Of a DNA stretch of 44,297 nt, positions 1 through 6,906 are shown one piece after another. The stretch comes from Christensenellaceae bacterium (GTDB lineage Bacteria > Bacillota > Clostridia > Christensenellales > Borkfalkiaceae). The DNA lies in contig JAEDMA010000002.1 in NCBI GenBank assembly GCA_016295005.1, forward strand, positions 1 to 44,297, read 5' to 3'. The translations under genes were made by a program, and so were the position numbers. The notes under the pieces are model-generated. The model did not search any database. It saw only the letters and a program-made list of their open reading frames with translations, and was not told the DNA's origin. The stretch's first letter is position 1. Each line of letters begins with the position of its first letter.

Positions 1-187
1 CAAAGAATAACCAAACAGGCTTAAGGTTTCAGCCGAATAATTAAAATTGAAACCGTTTTCAAAAAAATCATCCGTTTTTGCTTAATTCATCCGCTTTCAA
101 TTTTGTATCTTTTCGTAGCCCTTTCACAAACTATAAAAAGCAACGTTTAGAGGGTATTACTTATAGGGATTATTCTTGGTCATATAA

Positions 188-225
188 ATAGCGCACTACT
201 TCATTTACGAAGTATAGTGCGCTAT
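188..225. terminator. Hairpin terminator, probably bidirectional
   Basis: Arms ATAGCGCACTA-CTTC (188-202) and GAAGTATAGTGCGCTAT (209-225) pair with a six-base loop and a two-base bulge. The plus-strand side is followed by ACTTTTTCTTTT, so it can end a transcript entering from the left of the window. It also lies just past the stop of the minus-strand gene at 279-800 and could end that too. Bases 1-187 hold no convincing reading frame, only a 10-base inverted repeat (43-52 with 95-104). Confidence 0.6.
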
Positions 226-278
226 ACTTTTTCTTTTGTTTAGGCGATAATTGAAATTTATTTTATTCTATGCGTTGT

Positions 279-800
279 TTATTTATTCTTGAATTTATCG
301 CCAAGATTTGTTTTTAACAGCGCTGTTACTTCTTCCAAAGAGCCTTGCACTATCGACGATTTGTCTATGACGTGGCTCTGTATTTTTGAAATGTAAAGAT
401 AGAAGTAGTTTTTGTCCTCTCTCGCTTTATAAATATATGAGTACCTTCCTTTAAACGTGGACGTAAAAACGTCGCCCATAGTCTGCGTGAGCGTTATATA
501 TTGCTCGTCAAACGTATATATTTCTTCCGTATTGTCGCTTATATACGTCGCTGATTTATCGATATACTTTTGCAAAAAGCGCGAGAGCAAATAACAGAGC
601 GGAGTAATCAACACGCCGAGTACTATAAGCCCTATACCTGCGGCGAAGTCTGAACTGTCCTCTCGGTATACGATACCTACAACACCGAGTACAATAAGCA
701 AAACTGACAAAAGAACATACAGCCATAACAGTTTTTTGAACATACTATTATTGAGCGCACGACTTTTACTGCTGTCTAATTTTGACCTAAATTCAACCAT
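279..800 (-). CDS. YcxB-like membrane protein
   Basis: A 173-residue protein. Two adjacent hydrophobic segments at about residues 22-45 and 53-75 form a membrane hairpin. They are followed by a soluble C-terminal domain of about 90 residues containing the pattern Y-x2-I-Y-K-A-x6-F-Y-L-Y-I-S-K, typical of the YcxB-like C-terminal domain found in Bacillota membrane proteins. The function of that family is unknown. It is expressed alone from its own promoter (840-868, minus strand). The second YcxB-like reading frame at 1070-1542, on the opposite strand, is broken, so this is the intact member. The family assignment rests on motif recognition and was not checked by search. Confidence 0.65.
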   Translation of the reverse strand: MVEFRSKLDSSKSRALNNSMFKKLLWLYVLLSVLLIVLGVVGIVYREDSSDFAAGIGLIVLGVLITPLCYLLSRFLQKYIDKSATYISDNTEEIYTFDEQYITLTQTMGDVFTSTFKGRYSYIYKAREDKNYFYLYISKIQSHVIDKSSIVQGSLEEVTALLKTNLGDKFKNK

Positions 801-839
801 GACAAATATTTCCGATTAATTATTGTTTATCACAGTTAC

Positions 840-868
840 ATTATAGCAATACGGCAATAAAAAAGCAA
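840..868 (-). promoter_or_regulatory. Sigma-A type promoter for the YcxB-like gene
   Basis: On the minus strand, TTGCTT (868-863), a 17-base spacer, then TATAAT (845-840), about 40 bases upstream of the ATG at 800. The -10 is a perfect consensus. Confidence 0.6.
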
Positions 869-1069
869 GGGCAATTTTTTTATTCTTGTTCTAATCCCTA
901 TCGTTACACCAAAAACGCGTTGTTTTTCATTTTTTCCGCAATTAACAAGACCCCCTTGGGCTTGCGCCCGACGTTACGAAAGGCAAAACATATAAAAAAA
1001 TTATATAAACTATTGTTAAAACGAATTAAAAATGTTAAAATAAAGAAAAAGCGAAAAGCGGAATCAAAA

Positions 1070-1542
1070 ATGAAAATCGAAATGGCGGGTATAACGACAC
1101 TAAATCAATCGCAATATACGGTAATATTAAAATGACGCCGTTTTTATAGGGTCTTTAATAGTTTCCTTATTGTCGCTTGTTCCGGCGTTTATTTTCGGTA
1201 TATACGAGTTGGCGTTTATATTTATACTTCCCGCATTGTTGGGTATAGTAATGATAACGCAGAATATAAACTGTTCTTCGAAAAATTTTCTGGAAGGGGG
1301 AAAGGTAAAACACACGTTTTGTCTTGAAAACGGTATTTTTTACAAAGACGGAAAAGGAAATGAAAAACGTATCGGATATCCGCCTGTATAAATTCAGGAA
1401 ATTTCTTTTTATAGAAACGAAAAAATCCTATTACCGAATAGCGAACGAAGATTATACGTCGGGGTCGAGAGAAGAGTTTTTAAGTCGGAGTAAAATTTTG
1501 CCGAAACGACACGTTGAATTTTTCGAAACGAATAAATTATAA
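1070..1542 (+). pseudogene. Frameshifted remnant of a second YcxB-like membrane protein
   Basis: The coding signal moves between three frames. ATG 1070 opens frame 2, which stops at 1135. Frame 3 then encodes a membrane hairpin and V-K-H-T-F-C-L-E-N-G-I-F-Y-K-D-G up to a stop at 1391. Frame 1, from about 1350, continues with L-Y-K-F-R-K-F-L-F-I-E-T-K-K-S-Y-Y-R-I and ends at 1542. Read together, the pieces give one YcxB-like protein: membrane hairpin, beta-rich domain, and an R-E-E-F-L-S-R tail. At least two frame changes are needed, and the true start is unclear. Either the gene is decaying or the sequence has indel errors in A-rich runs. Confidence 0.6.
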
Positions 1543-1584
1543 ACGGAAAAAATAAAAGAAGAATATAAAAAAGGAGAGAAAATT

Positions 1585-2751
1585 ATGTTAGGAAACTTTA
1601 CTTATTGCAATCCCACGAAACTTTATTTCGGGAAAGACGCGCTTGAAGGATTAAATAAAGAATTACCGAAATACGGAAAGAACGTTCTGCTCGTTTATGG
1701 CGGGGGCTCGATAAAGAAGAACGGAATTTACGATAAAGTTCTTTCCATTCTTAAAGAAAATGGAAAAGAAGTTTTCGAAGACGCAGGCGTAATGCCGAAT
1801 CCTACCGCGGACAAACTTCGCGAAGGCGTGGCGCGCGCGAGAGCGGCGAAAGCCGATCTGATTCTTGCCGTGGGCGGCGGCTCGGTATGCGATTATTCGA
1901 AAGCGGTATCCGTTTCCGTTTATTGCGACGACGACCCGTGGGATAAATATTTCAAGCGGTTTGAAGAGGTAACGTGTAAGATAGTCCCCGTCGGCTGCGT
2001 TCTCACTATGGTAGGAACGGGCAGCGAAATGAACGGCGGGTCGGTTATAACTAACACGGAAGAGAAGTTTAAAGGCGGGCGGGTGTTCGACGAGAACGTG
2101 TATCCTAAATTTTCCGTTCTTAACCCCGAATATACCTTTACCGTACCGCGTTACCAGATGATTTCGGGTATTTTCGATATAATGTCGCATATTTTGGAAC
2201 AGTATTTCTCGGGCGAAGACGATAACACCAGCGATTATCTGGCGGAAGGGCTGCTTCGTTCGCTTATTCGCAGCGCGGAAACAGCCGCGGAAAACCCCAC
2301 CGACTACGAAGCGAGAAGCAATATTATGTGGACGGCGACCTGGGCGCTTAACACTCTTATCGCCAAAGGGAAAACGGAAGACTGGGAAGTTCATATGATA
2401 GGTCACGCCGTATCCGCGTACACCAACGCGACGCACGGTATGACGCTCGCGGCGGTATCTTTGCCGTATTATCGCCATATCATGCCTTACGGGTTAAGTA
2501 AGTTTGCCCGTTACGCGGTCAACGTGTGGGGCGTAAACGCCGAAGGCAAAACCGAACGGGCCGTAGCCGAAGAAGGGCTTAATAAAATGGAAAAATGGAT
2601 GAAAAAGATAGGGCTCGTAATGAATATAACCGAACTCGGGGCGACGCCCGAAATGCTTGACGGCATAGTGTCGGCGACGGTAATAAATAAAAGCGGGTAT
2701 AAAGTTCTAACCGCCGAAGAAGTCAAAGGAATTCTTACCGCAAGCTTGTAA
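1585..2751 (+). CDS. Iron-containing alcohol dehydrogenase (BDH/YqhD type)
   Basis: A 388-residue cytosolic group III alcohol dehydrogenase, expected to interconvert aldehydes and alcohols with NAD(P)H and one iron. The nucleotide-binding signature G-G-G-S-V-x-D is at 97-103. Iron ligands fit Asp198, His202, His270 and His284; the 4- and 14-residue spacings match E. coli YqhD. Length and the ending are typical of butanol-dehydrogenase-like members. A strong ribosome site AAGGAGAG lies ahead of ATG 1585. It stands alone and ends at the terminator at 2828-2870. A role in disposing of fermentation electrons as alcohol is an inference from the family; the real substrate is not visible. Confidence 0.9.
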   Translation: MLGNFTYCNPTKLYFGKDALEGLNKELPKYGKNVLLVYGGGSIKKNGIYDKVLSILKENGKEVFEDAGVMPNPTADKLREGVARARAAKADLILAVGGGSVCDYSKAVSVSVYCDDDPWDKYFKRFEEVTCKIVPVGCVLTMVGTGSEMNGGSVITNTEEKFKGGRVFDENVYPKFSVLNPEYTFTVPRYQMISGIFDIMSHILEQYFSGEDDNTSDYLAEGLLRSLIRSAETAAENPTDYEARSNIMWTATWALNTLIAKGKTEDWEVHMIGHAVSAYTNATHGMTLAAVSLPYYRHIMPYGLSKFARYAVNVWGVNAEGKTERAVAEEGLNKMEKWMKKIGLVMNITELGATPEMLDGIVSATVINKSGYKVLTAEEVKGILTASL

Positions 2752-2827
2752 AATCAAAAAAGTATCGGTTAAGGTTATATAATCAAATATATGTATAAAC
2801 GAAAAACGATACTGAAATCTAAAAAAC

Positions 2828-2870
2828 AAACCGCCCGAATACGTAATTATTTACCGTATTCGGGCGGTTT
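2828..2870. terminator. Rho-independent terminator between convergent genes
   Basis: Perfect 13-base arms CCGCCCGAATACG (2831-2843) and CGTATTCGGGCGG (2855-2867), flanked by AAA on the left and TTTTT on the right. It serves the alcohol dehydrogenase, and may also stop transcripts coming from the minus-strand AraC gene. Confidence 0.9.
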
Positions 2871-2908
2871 TTATCTTGTAAGAAACGACGGATAATCAAT
2901 AAAAAAAC

Positions 2909-2954
2909 TTTATTTTATCCAAAACTATATTTATTTTGTCTATTTATTTTATAA
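2909..2954 (+). promoter_or_regulatory. Tandem copies of the TTTATTTTRTCYA motif
   Basis: TTTATTTTATCC (2909-2920) and TTTATTTTGTCTAT (2930-2943) are direct repeats with a 21-base period, and a weaker TTTATTTTATAA follows at 2943-2954. Two helical turns of spacing is typical of AraC-type half-sites. The same motif occurs at 3881-3894 and 6772-6806. It lies beyond the 3' end of the AraC gene, so its role is unclear. The binding assignment is inference. Confidence 0.4.
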
Positions 2955-2980
2955 AGATTAGGTGATAAGATTTAGAAAAA

Positions 2981-3820
2981 TCAGGATCTGAAAGAACTGG
3001 GTTGTTTGCCGTAAATCTTCTTGAAACAGCGGGAAAAATACTGCTGATCCTGAATGTTTAAGCTCAACGCTATTTGTTTTACCGAAAGATTTGTCGTCAT
3101 AAGCAGGTCGAGAGCCTTGCTCATTTTGTAAGACATAAGGTAACTGTGAATTGATTTTCCCGAATACTTTACGACGATTGCGTTAAGGTGGTTGGGGTGG
3201 TATCCGAAATGTTTCCCGATTTCCTGATTAGAAGGGTTTTCCTTATAATGTTTGCGGATATAATCGATTACTTTCACGACGAGATTGTCTTCGGCGACGA
3301 AAGCGTCGTTTTCTATAAACGTAACGACCCGAAGAATCAATTCCTGCAATATAATGGAGCATTTAAGGTTCTGATACTTAACTTTTTTGTTGTATTCGGT
3401 TTGTAATTTTTCCACGGTTTCGCCAAGATTTGACGCTTTCGGAATGAAAACCGTATCGTTTAAGCAGGAAGCGTCTTCGAAATAGACCGATTCGCTTATG
3501 AGTTTGTCCGGGTTAAAATTTGCTTTTATATCGGGCGGAACGGGTGTAAAAAGCGACGCGTGGTTGTTCGTGTAATCGAAATTACCCGAAATAACTTCCG
3601 TGGCAAGGGAATCCGACGGCTCGTAACTGTAAACTCCGCCGACTTTCCACATAATAAAAGTATCGCGTTTAAAAGGAAATCGTTTATCGTTGACGGTGAA
3701 TACTCCTTCTCCGTTTACGCAGTAAAAAAACCTGTAATCGTAGTTGACGAAATCGTTAATGTCGTTGATTTTTTGTTTGACGGCGTATCTGACGAAAGGT
3801 TTGATATCTTGCAGAAGCAT
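2981..3820 (-). CDS. AraC-family transcriptional regulator 1
   Basis: A 279-residue protein. Residues 1 to about 110 form a cupin-like sensor domain (N-G-E-G-V-F-T-V-N-D turn). Residues from about 185 to 279 are the double helix-turn-helix domain, with the first recognition segment around N-Q-E-I-G-K-H-F-G-Y-H-P-N-H-L and the second around S-V-K-Q-I-A-L-S-L-N-I-Q-D-Q-Q-Y-F-S-R-C-F-K-K. Members usually respond to a sugar and activate adjacent catabolic operons. It diverges from the peptide and secreted-protein genes at 4034-6746 and has a near-consensus promoter at 3850-3878. A repeated motif beside that promoter and near the 6907 operon makes those genes its likely targets (inference). Confidence 0.9.
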   Translation of the reverse strand: MLLQDIKPFVRYAVKQKINDINDFVNYDYRFFYCVNGEGVFTVNDKRFPFKRDTFIMWKVGGVYSYEPSDSLATEVISGNFDYTNNHASLFTPVPPDIKANFNPDKLISESVYFEDASCLNDTVFIPKASNLGETVEKLQTEYNKKVKYQNLKCSIILQELILRVVTFIENDAFVAEDNLVVKVIDYIRKHYKENPSNQEIGKHFGYHPNHLNAIVVKYSGKSIHSYLMSYKMSKALDLLMTTNLSVKQIALSLNIQDQQYFSRCFKKIYGKQPSSFRS

Positions 3821-3849
3821 AAATTCTCCTTAAACGGAATTCTAAGTAA

Positions 3850-3878
3850 ATAGTATCACTCGCGAAGGCGTTTGTCAA
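3850..3878 (-). promoter_or_regulatory. Promoter of AraC regulator 1
   Basis: On the minus strand, TTGACA (3878-3873), exactly 17 bases, then TACTAT (3855-3850). The start codon is about 30 bases downstream. Confidence 0.75.
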
Positions 3879-3880
3879 TA

Positions 3881-3894
3881 TTTATTTTGTCTAC
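3881..3894 (+). promoter_or_regulatory. Candidate AraC-1 binding site
   Basis: TTTATTTTGTCTAC lies just upstream of the -35 box of the AraC-1 promoter. It matches the motif at 2930-2943 (one base different) and at 6791-6804 (one base different). A shorter match, TTATTTTGTC, is at 4071-4080. An autoregulatory or activating site is inferred from position and recurrence. Confidence 0.45.
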
Positions 3895-3920
3895 ATTATA
3901 GGCGAGTTATACGTAACTTT

Positions 3921-3948
3921 TTGAAAAGCGCTTTTACTCGGTAACAAT
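3921..3948 (+). promoter_or_regulatory. Possible promoter with palindromic operator for the 4034-6746 genes
   Basis: TTGAAA (3921-3926), a 16-base spacer and AACAAT (3943-3948) form a modest promoter. A perfect 12-base palindrome, AAAAGCGCTTTT (3924-3935), overlaps the -35 and spacer. Its CG-centred symmetry resembles LacI-family operators, but it does not meet the full CcpA cre consensus at its outer positions. A bound repressor here would block polymerase (inference). Confidence 0.35.
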
Positions 3949-4033
3949 AAAGAGAACGGGGCGCAAAGGGAAAAGAAAGGAATAATGCGGAAGGCTTTCG
4001 GGGCTGAATTCAAACCGCGTTATGTAATAATAA

Positions 4034-4162
4034 ATGAGGAGTATAAATTACACAAAGCCGACAATAAGCATTATTTTGTCGAGCGCCGAAGACGTGCTGT
4101 TGCAATCTCCGAGCGAAGACGGTTTCGGCGTGGATATTTTTGATGACGGGGGATGGAATTAA
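4034..4162 (+). CDS. Small acidic peptide gene, Y-x-K-P type (42 aa)
   Basis: This frame encodes a 42-residue peptide with head Y6-T-K-P-x-I, a hydrophobic stretch I-S-I-I-L, then A-E-D-V-L-L-Q-S and an acidic, glycine-rich tail ending D-D-G-G-W-N. The layout matches the 49-residue peptide at 36065-36214, with shared pattern Y-[ST]-K-x2-[IL]-x-[IF]-[IL], an acidic turn, V-L, and Ser near the end of the head. It has no signal peptide or cysteine. Its TAA (4160-4162) is one base before the ATG of the secreted-protein gene, so the two are probably translationally coupled. A stop codon precedes ATG 4034 directly, so this is the only ATG. A GAGGAG sequence lies just inside the gene rather than upstream, so the start is uncertain. 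Function unknown. Confidence 0.6.
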   Translation: MRSINYTKPTISIILSSAEDVLLQSPSEDGFGVDIFDDGGWN

Positions 4163-4163
4163 G

Positions 4164-6746
4164 ATGAAAAGTTCAGTATTAAGAAACGTTCTTAAAAAGA
4201 CGTTGATTGCCGTATGTCTTATAAGTTTCGGGCTGTCTTTCGGCGTTACGTTTGCAAACAAAGCGAACGCTCGCGCGGAGGGCAAGTCGGTAGATATGAT
4301 TGAGTTTACGATGGCGGAAGGCGGTTCGATAAGGTTCGGCAACGGAGATGCGAGCGAAAGAGGGTTGCGTTTTATCGGAAGAATGAGCGAAGAAGATTAC
4401 GTCGCGCTCAATAATTACGGTTACGCTTCCGTTGAATACGGAATGTTAATCGCGCCCAAAGACTACGTGGAAACCGAAGGTTACGAACTTACCGCGGAGA
4501 ACGTTTTCGGGGAAAACGCCAAATATTATGTTTCCGATGAAGGTGCAAAAGAGGGCAAAAAGCCGATAATTTTAATAAACGCCGTTCCTGTGAAAGACGA
4601 CGTATACGGTTATAAGGTGCAAGGTTCTATAACGAAGATTCTCGATAAAAACCTTTTGCGCGAATTCGTAGGACAAGCGTTTATAAAAGTTACCGATAGC
4701 GAAGGCGCGGTTTCGTATAATTTTGCCGGCGGCAGCGATAAAACGTACCGTTCGGTCGTGTACGTGGCACAGGCGGCTATCGCCGATCCCGGGTTGGAGA
4801 GCGATAAAAAAGAAATATTGCGCGAAACGTATCTCACCGACGCCGTGAAAAACACCGACGTAAAGTATACGGTCGAAAAGTACGAATATTCCGACGTTGA
4901 CGGTTCTATGACAAAAATAGGCGGTACCGAAGAAAAAACCGCCAAAATCGCTTCCGAAATCGGAGTTATCGCGGAAAGCAAAGGCGGATATATAGTAAGT
5001 AACGAAAGCACGCTTTCGGGCGTTGCTCTCGCAAACGATAAAGCAAACTTAAAAGTTGTTTATAAAAAACAGAATTACGAAACCCGTTTGCTTCCTAAAA
5101 AAGTTACTTCCGACGGAGTCATCGCTTCTTTGACGGAAGAAAGATTTGCTCTCGGAAGAGAAAACGTACTCGTTGCGGAATCGACTCTCGGAACGTATAA
5201 ACAGGAATTAAACTTTGCGGATTCGCAATGGTGCGACGCCGACGGGAACAAAATAACTTATCTCGATAACCTGAAAAGAATTATCGGTAAAGAAATCAGA
5301 TATTTCGGAACGGACTTTTGTTTAACAGGGGGGTCGTCTTTCAGAACGTCCTGTTTAACGAACGACGGCGCGAACAGGTATTATATAAACTTAGTGTCGG
5401 CGGGGCAGGCGTACGGGGCTTATAATAACGGTCAGTTCAATTCGTCCATTAAAATATATAAATACGAACAGGACGGAACTTTAACGCAGGTAAACGAAGG
5501 CGAAATTATCGAAGCGAACAGTTGGTATAAACTTGTTTACGATTATTCGCAAAGGACGGTAGAAGAATTCAATCAATCCGCCGCGATGTATACGGACGCT
5601 TCGGTTGCGGCGTATAAGGGCAAGATTTATTTCGATAACGTAAAAGCGTATAGAAACGATTCGTTTACGACCGATATAAGCGAAAACGTCGAAAAACAGG
5701 CGGATACGTTCGAAAACCGTTTCGCCGTAAAGACCGGCGGCGAACTCACGGGCGGCGCTACCTATAACGGAAAAACGAATCTTGCGAAATATTCGCTTAA
5801 AAGCGGCACGTGGAACGATAAAATTTATTCCGTAAACACGGTGGCAAATCTTCTCGCTTCGGGAAACAGATACGTGGGAATCACTTTCGCGATGACGGCA
5901 GACGATCAGTCGGTAACCGTTCTTCAGGTAAACGGCGCGCAGATTCAGTTCTCCGTCGGAAATGCAGTAAATTACAGAGCCGCGACTTACACCGACGAAC
6001 AGAAGAAGATTTTTGCAGGCGTGTTCTGCGACGGAAAAGCCGTTACTTTGGGTAGCAGCGTTACCGTAAAAGACGCATTCTATACGGTAGTTCTTAACGT
6101 TGAAGAGTTGAATGCCGTAAACGCAACGGCGCAGTTCGGCGTGGAAGATTGCAACGTTTCGAGTACGGGCGACGTGTATTTCGGCGAAGTCCGTTATTAT
6201 AACGACGCGAATACTTTCTCGTATAGCGTAAATATTGCGGAAGAATTCTCGGCATCTCTCGGGAAAGGAACGGTGGAAAGCGGATTGAGTTACGCCGGCA
6301 GAACAAACGTCGTAAAATACACGTTTAACACGACGGACGGAACTGTTAACTGGAACGACAAATATTATACGCCTAAGGCGAAGGTTCTTGCCGATAACGG
6401 GGTAAAATACGTCGCCGTGGATTTCTGCCTTACGCAGGACGATTCCAAAGTTTGTCTCGTTCAGTACGGACAGGGAGTGCTGTACGTAAAAGCCGGTTCT
6501 AAAATCGAGTGGAAAGGCACTGCCACCGAGGCGCAGAAAAAGGCGGTATACGGAGTGTTCTTAAACGGTGAAGAAGTCGGCGAAAACGTCATAAGAAAAG
6601 ACGTGTGGTACACGGTGGTTTTCTCCGTTTCGGACGCAAACGAAATAGCCCCGTCGGACGGAAGAGTAGGCTTTGAAGACGGCGGACTTGCCGCAAGCGG
6701 AGACATTTATTTTTCCGACGCCGAATATCTTTACGGTATAAACTGA
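4164..6746 (+). CDS. Large secreted protein with repeated beta-sandwich-like units
   Basis: An 860-residue exported protein when started at ATG 4164, where a signal peptide begins immediately (M-K-S-S-V-L-R-N, hydrophobic core about 12-30, cleavage near A-N-A). The in-frame ATG at 4140 lies inside the peptide gene and would put eight extra residues before the signal. Residues from about 45 to 200 form a domain containing R-G-L-R-F-I-G-R-M and Y-G-M-L-I-A-P-K-D, similar to the N-terminus of the secreted protein at 36235. From about residue 350 there are three beta-rich units, each closing with a motif like G-x-[IV]-Y-F-x3-[RK]-x-Y or G-D-I-Y-F-S-D. The last two share W-N-D-K-x-Y and a valine-rich core and may be carbohydrate-binding. 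No sortase or lipobox anchor is visible. Exact function unknown. Confidence 0.75.
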   Translation: MKSSVLRNVLKKTLIAVCLISFGLSFGVTFANKANARAEGKSVDMIEFTMAEGGSIRFGNGDASERGLRFIGRMSEEDYVALNNYGYASVEYGMLIAPKDYVETEGYELTAENVFGENAKYYVSDEGAKEGKKPIILINAVPVKDDVYGYKVQGSITKILDKNLLREFVGQAFIKVTDSEGAVSYNFAGGSDKTYRSVVYVAQAAIADPGLESDKKEILRETYLTDAVKNTDVKYTVEKYEYSDVDGSMTKIGGTEEKTAKIASEIGVIAESKGGYIVSNESTLSGVALANDKANLKVVYKKQNYETRLLPKKVTSDGVIASLTEERFALGRENVLVAESTLGTYKQELNFADSQWCDADGNKITYLDNLKRIIGKEIRYFGTDFCLTGGSSFRTSCLTNDGANRYYINLVSAGQAYGAYNNGQFNSSIKIYKYEQDGTLTQVNEGEIIEANSWYKLVYDYSQRTVEEFNQSAAMYTDASVAAYKGKIYFDNVKAYRNDSFTTDISENVEKQADTFENRFAVKTGGELTGGATYNGKTNLAKYSLKSGTWNDKIYSVNTVANLLASGNRYVGITFAMTADDQSVTVLQVNGAQIQFSVGNAVNYRAATYTDEQKKIFAGVFCDGKAVTLGSSVTVKDAFYTVVLNVEELNAVNATAQFGVEDCNVSSTGDVYFGEVRYYNDANTFSYSVNIAEEFSASLGKGTVESGLSYAGRTNVVKYTFNTTDGTVNWNDKYYTPKAKVLADNGVKYVAVDFCLTQDDSKVCLVQYGQGVLYVKAGSKIEWKGTATEAQKKAVYGVFLNGEEVGENVIRKDVWYTVVFSVSDANEIAPSDGRVGFEDGGLAASGDIYFSDAEYLYGIN

Positions 6747-6771
6747 AAACAATCGTAAAAAGTAAGTAATT

Positions 6772-6806
6772 AAGTGGACAAGATAAAATCTTTATTTTGT
6801 CCACTT
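6772..6806. terminator. Inverted repeat: terminator hairpin and/or AraC-1 operator pair
   Basis: AAGTGGACAAGATAAA (6772-6787) and TTTATTTTGTCCACTT (6791-6806) are 16-base arms with a 3-base loop and a single G:T mismatch, which would be a G:U wobble in RNA. A T-rich tail follows. It sits just after the 6746 stop, as a terminator would. Each arm is also a copy of the TTTATTTTGTCYAY motif found at 2930 and 3881. The right arm ends 18 bases before the -35 of the next promoter, where an activator would bind. Both roles are possible. Confidence 0.6.
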
Positions 6807-6824
6807 TTATATTTATTTAATGTA

Positions 6825-6853
6825 TTGAAAGGAATACGCCGTTATCGTATAAT
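6825..6853 (+). promoter_or_regulatory. Promoter of the 6907-21927 operon
   Basis: TTGAAA (6825-6830), a 17-base spacer, then TATAAT (6848-6853). The first start codon is 54 bases downstream. The paired motif at 6772-6806 lies immediately upstream. Confidence 0.75.
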
Positions 6854-6906
6854 CGAGAAAAAGACGAATCGGTACGACTAAATAAAACCGAAAAAGAAGG
6901 AATGAT

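Noticed and set aside
920..1135. A 71-codon frame starting with TTG.
   Set aside because: It has a TTG start without a ribosome site and a lysine-rich product of no recognisable family. Only its last part may belong to the broken YcxB-like gene.
1663..2478. A 271-codon minus-strand frame opposite the alcohol dehydrogenase gene.
   Set aside because: The plus strand encodes a full dehydrogenase with all metal ligands; the antisense product shows no family features.
3985..4143. A 52-codon plus-strand frame with a good AAGGAATA ribosome site, overlapping the 42-residue peptide in another frame.
   Set aside because: Its product has an Arg-rich, low-information second half typical of an off-frame reading. 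The overlapping frame matches the second peptide at 36065 in pattern and position.
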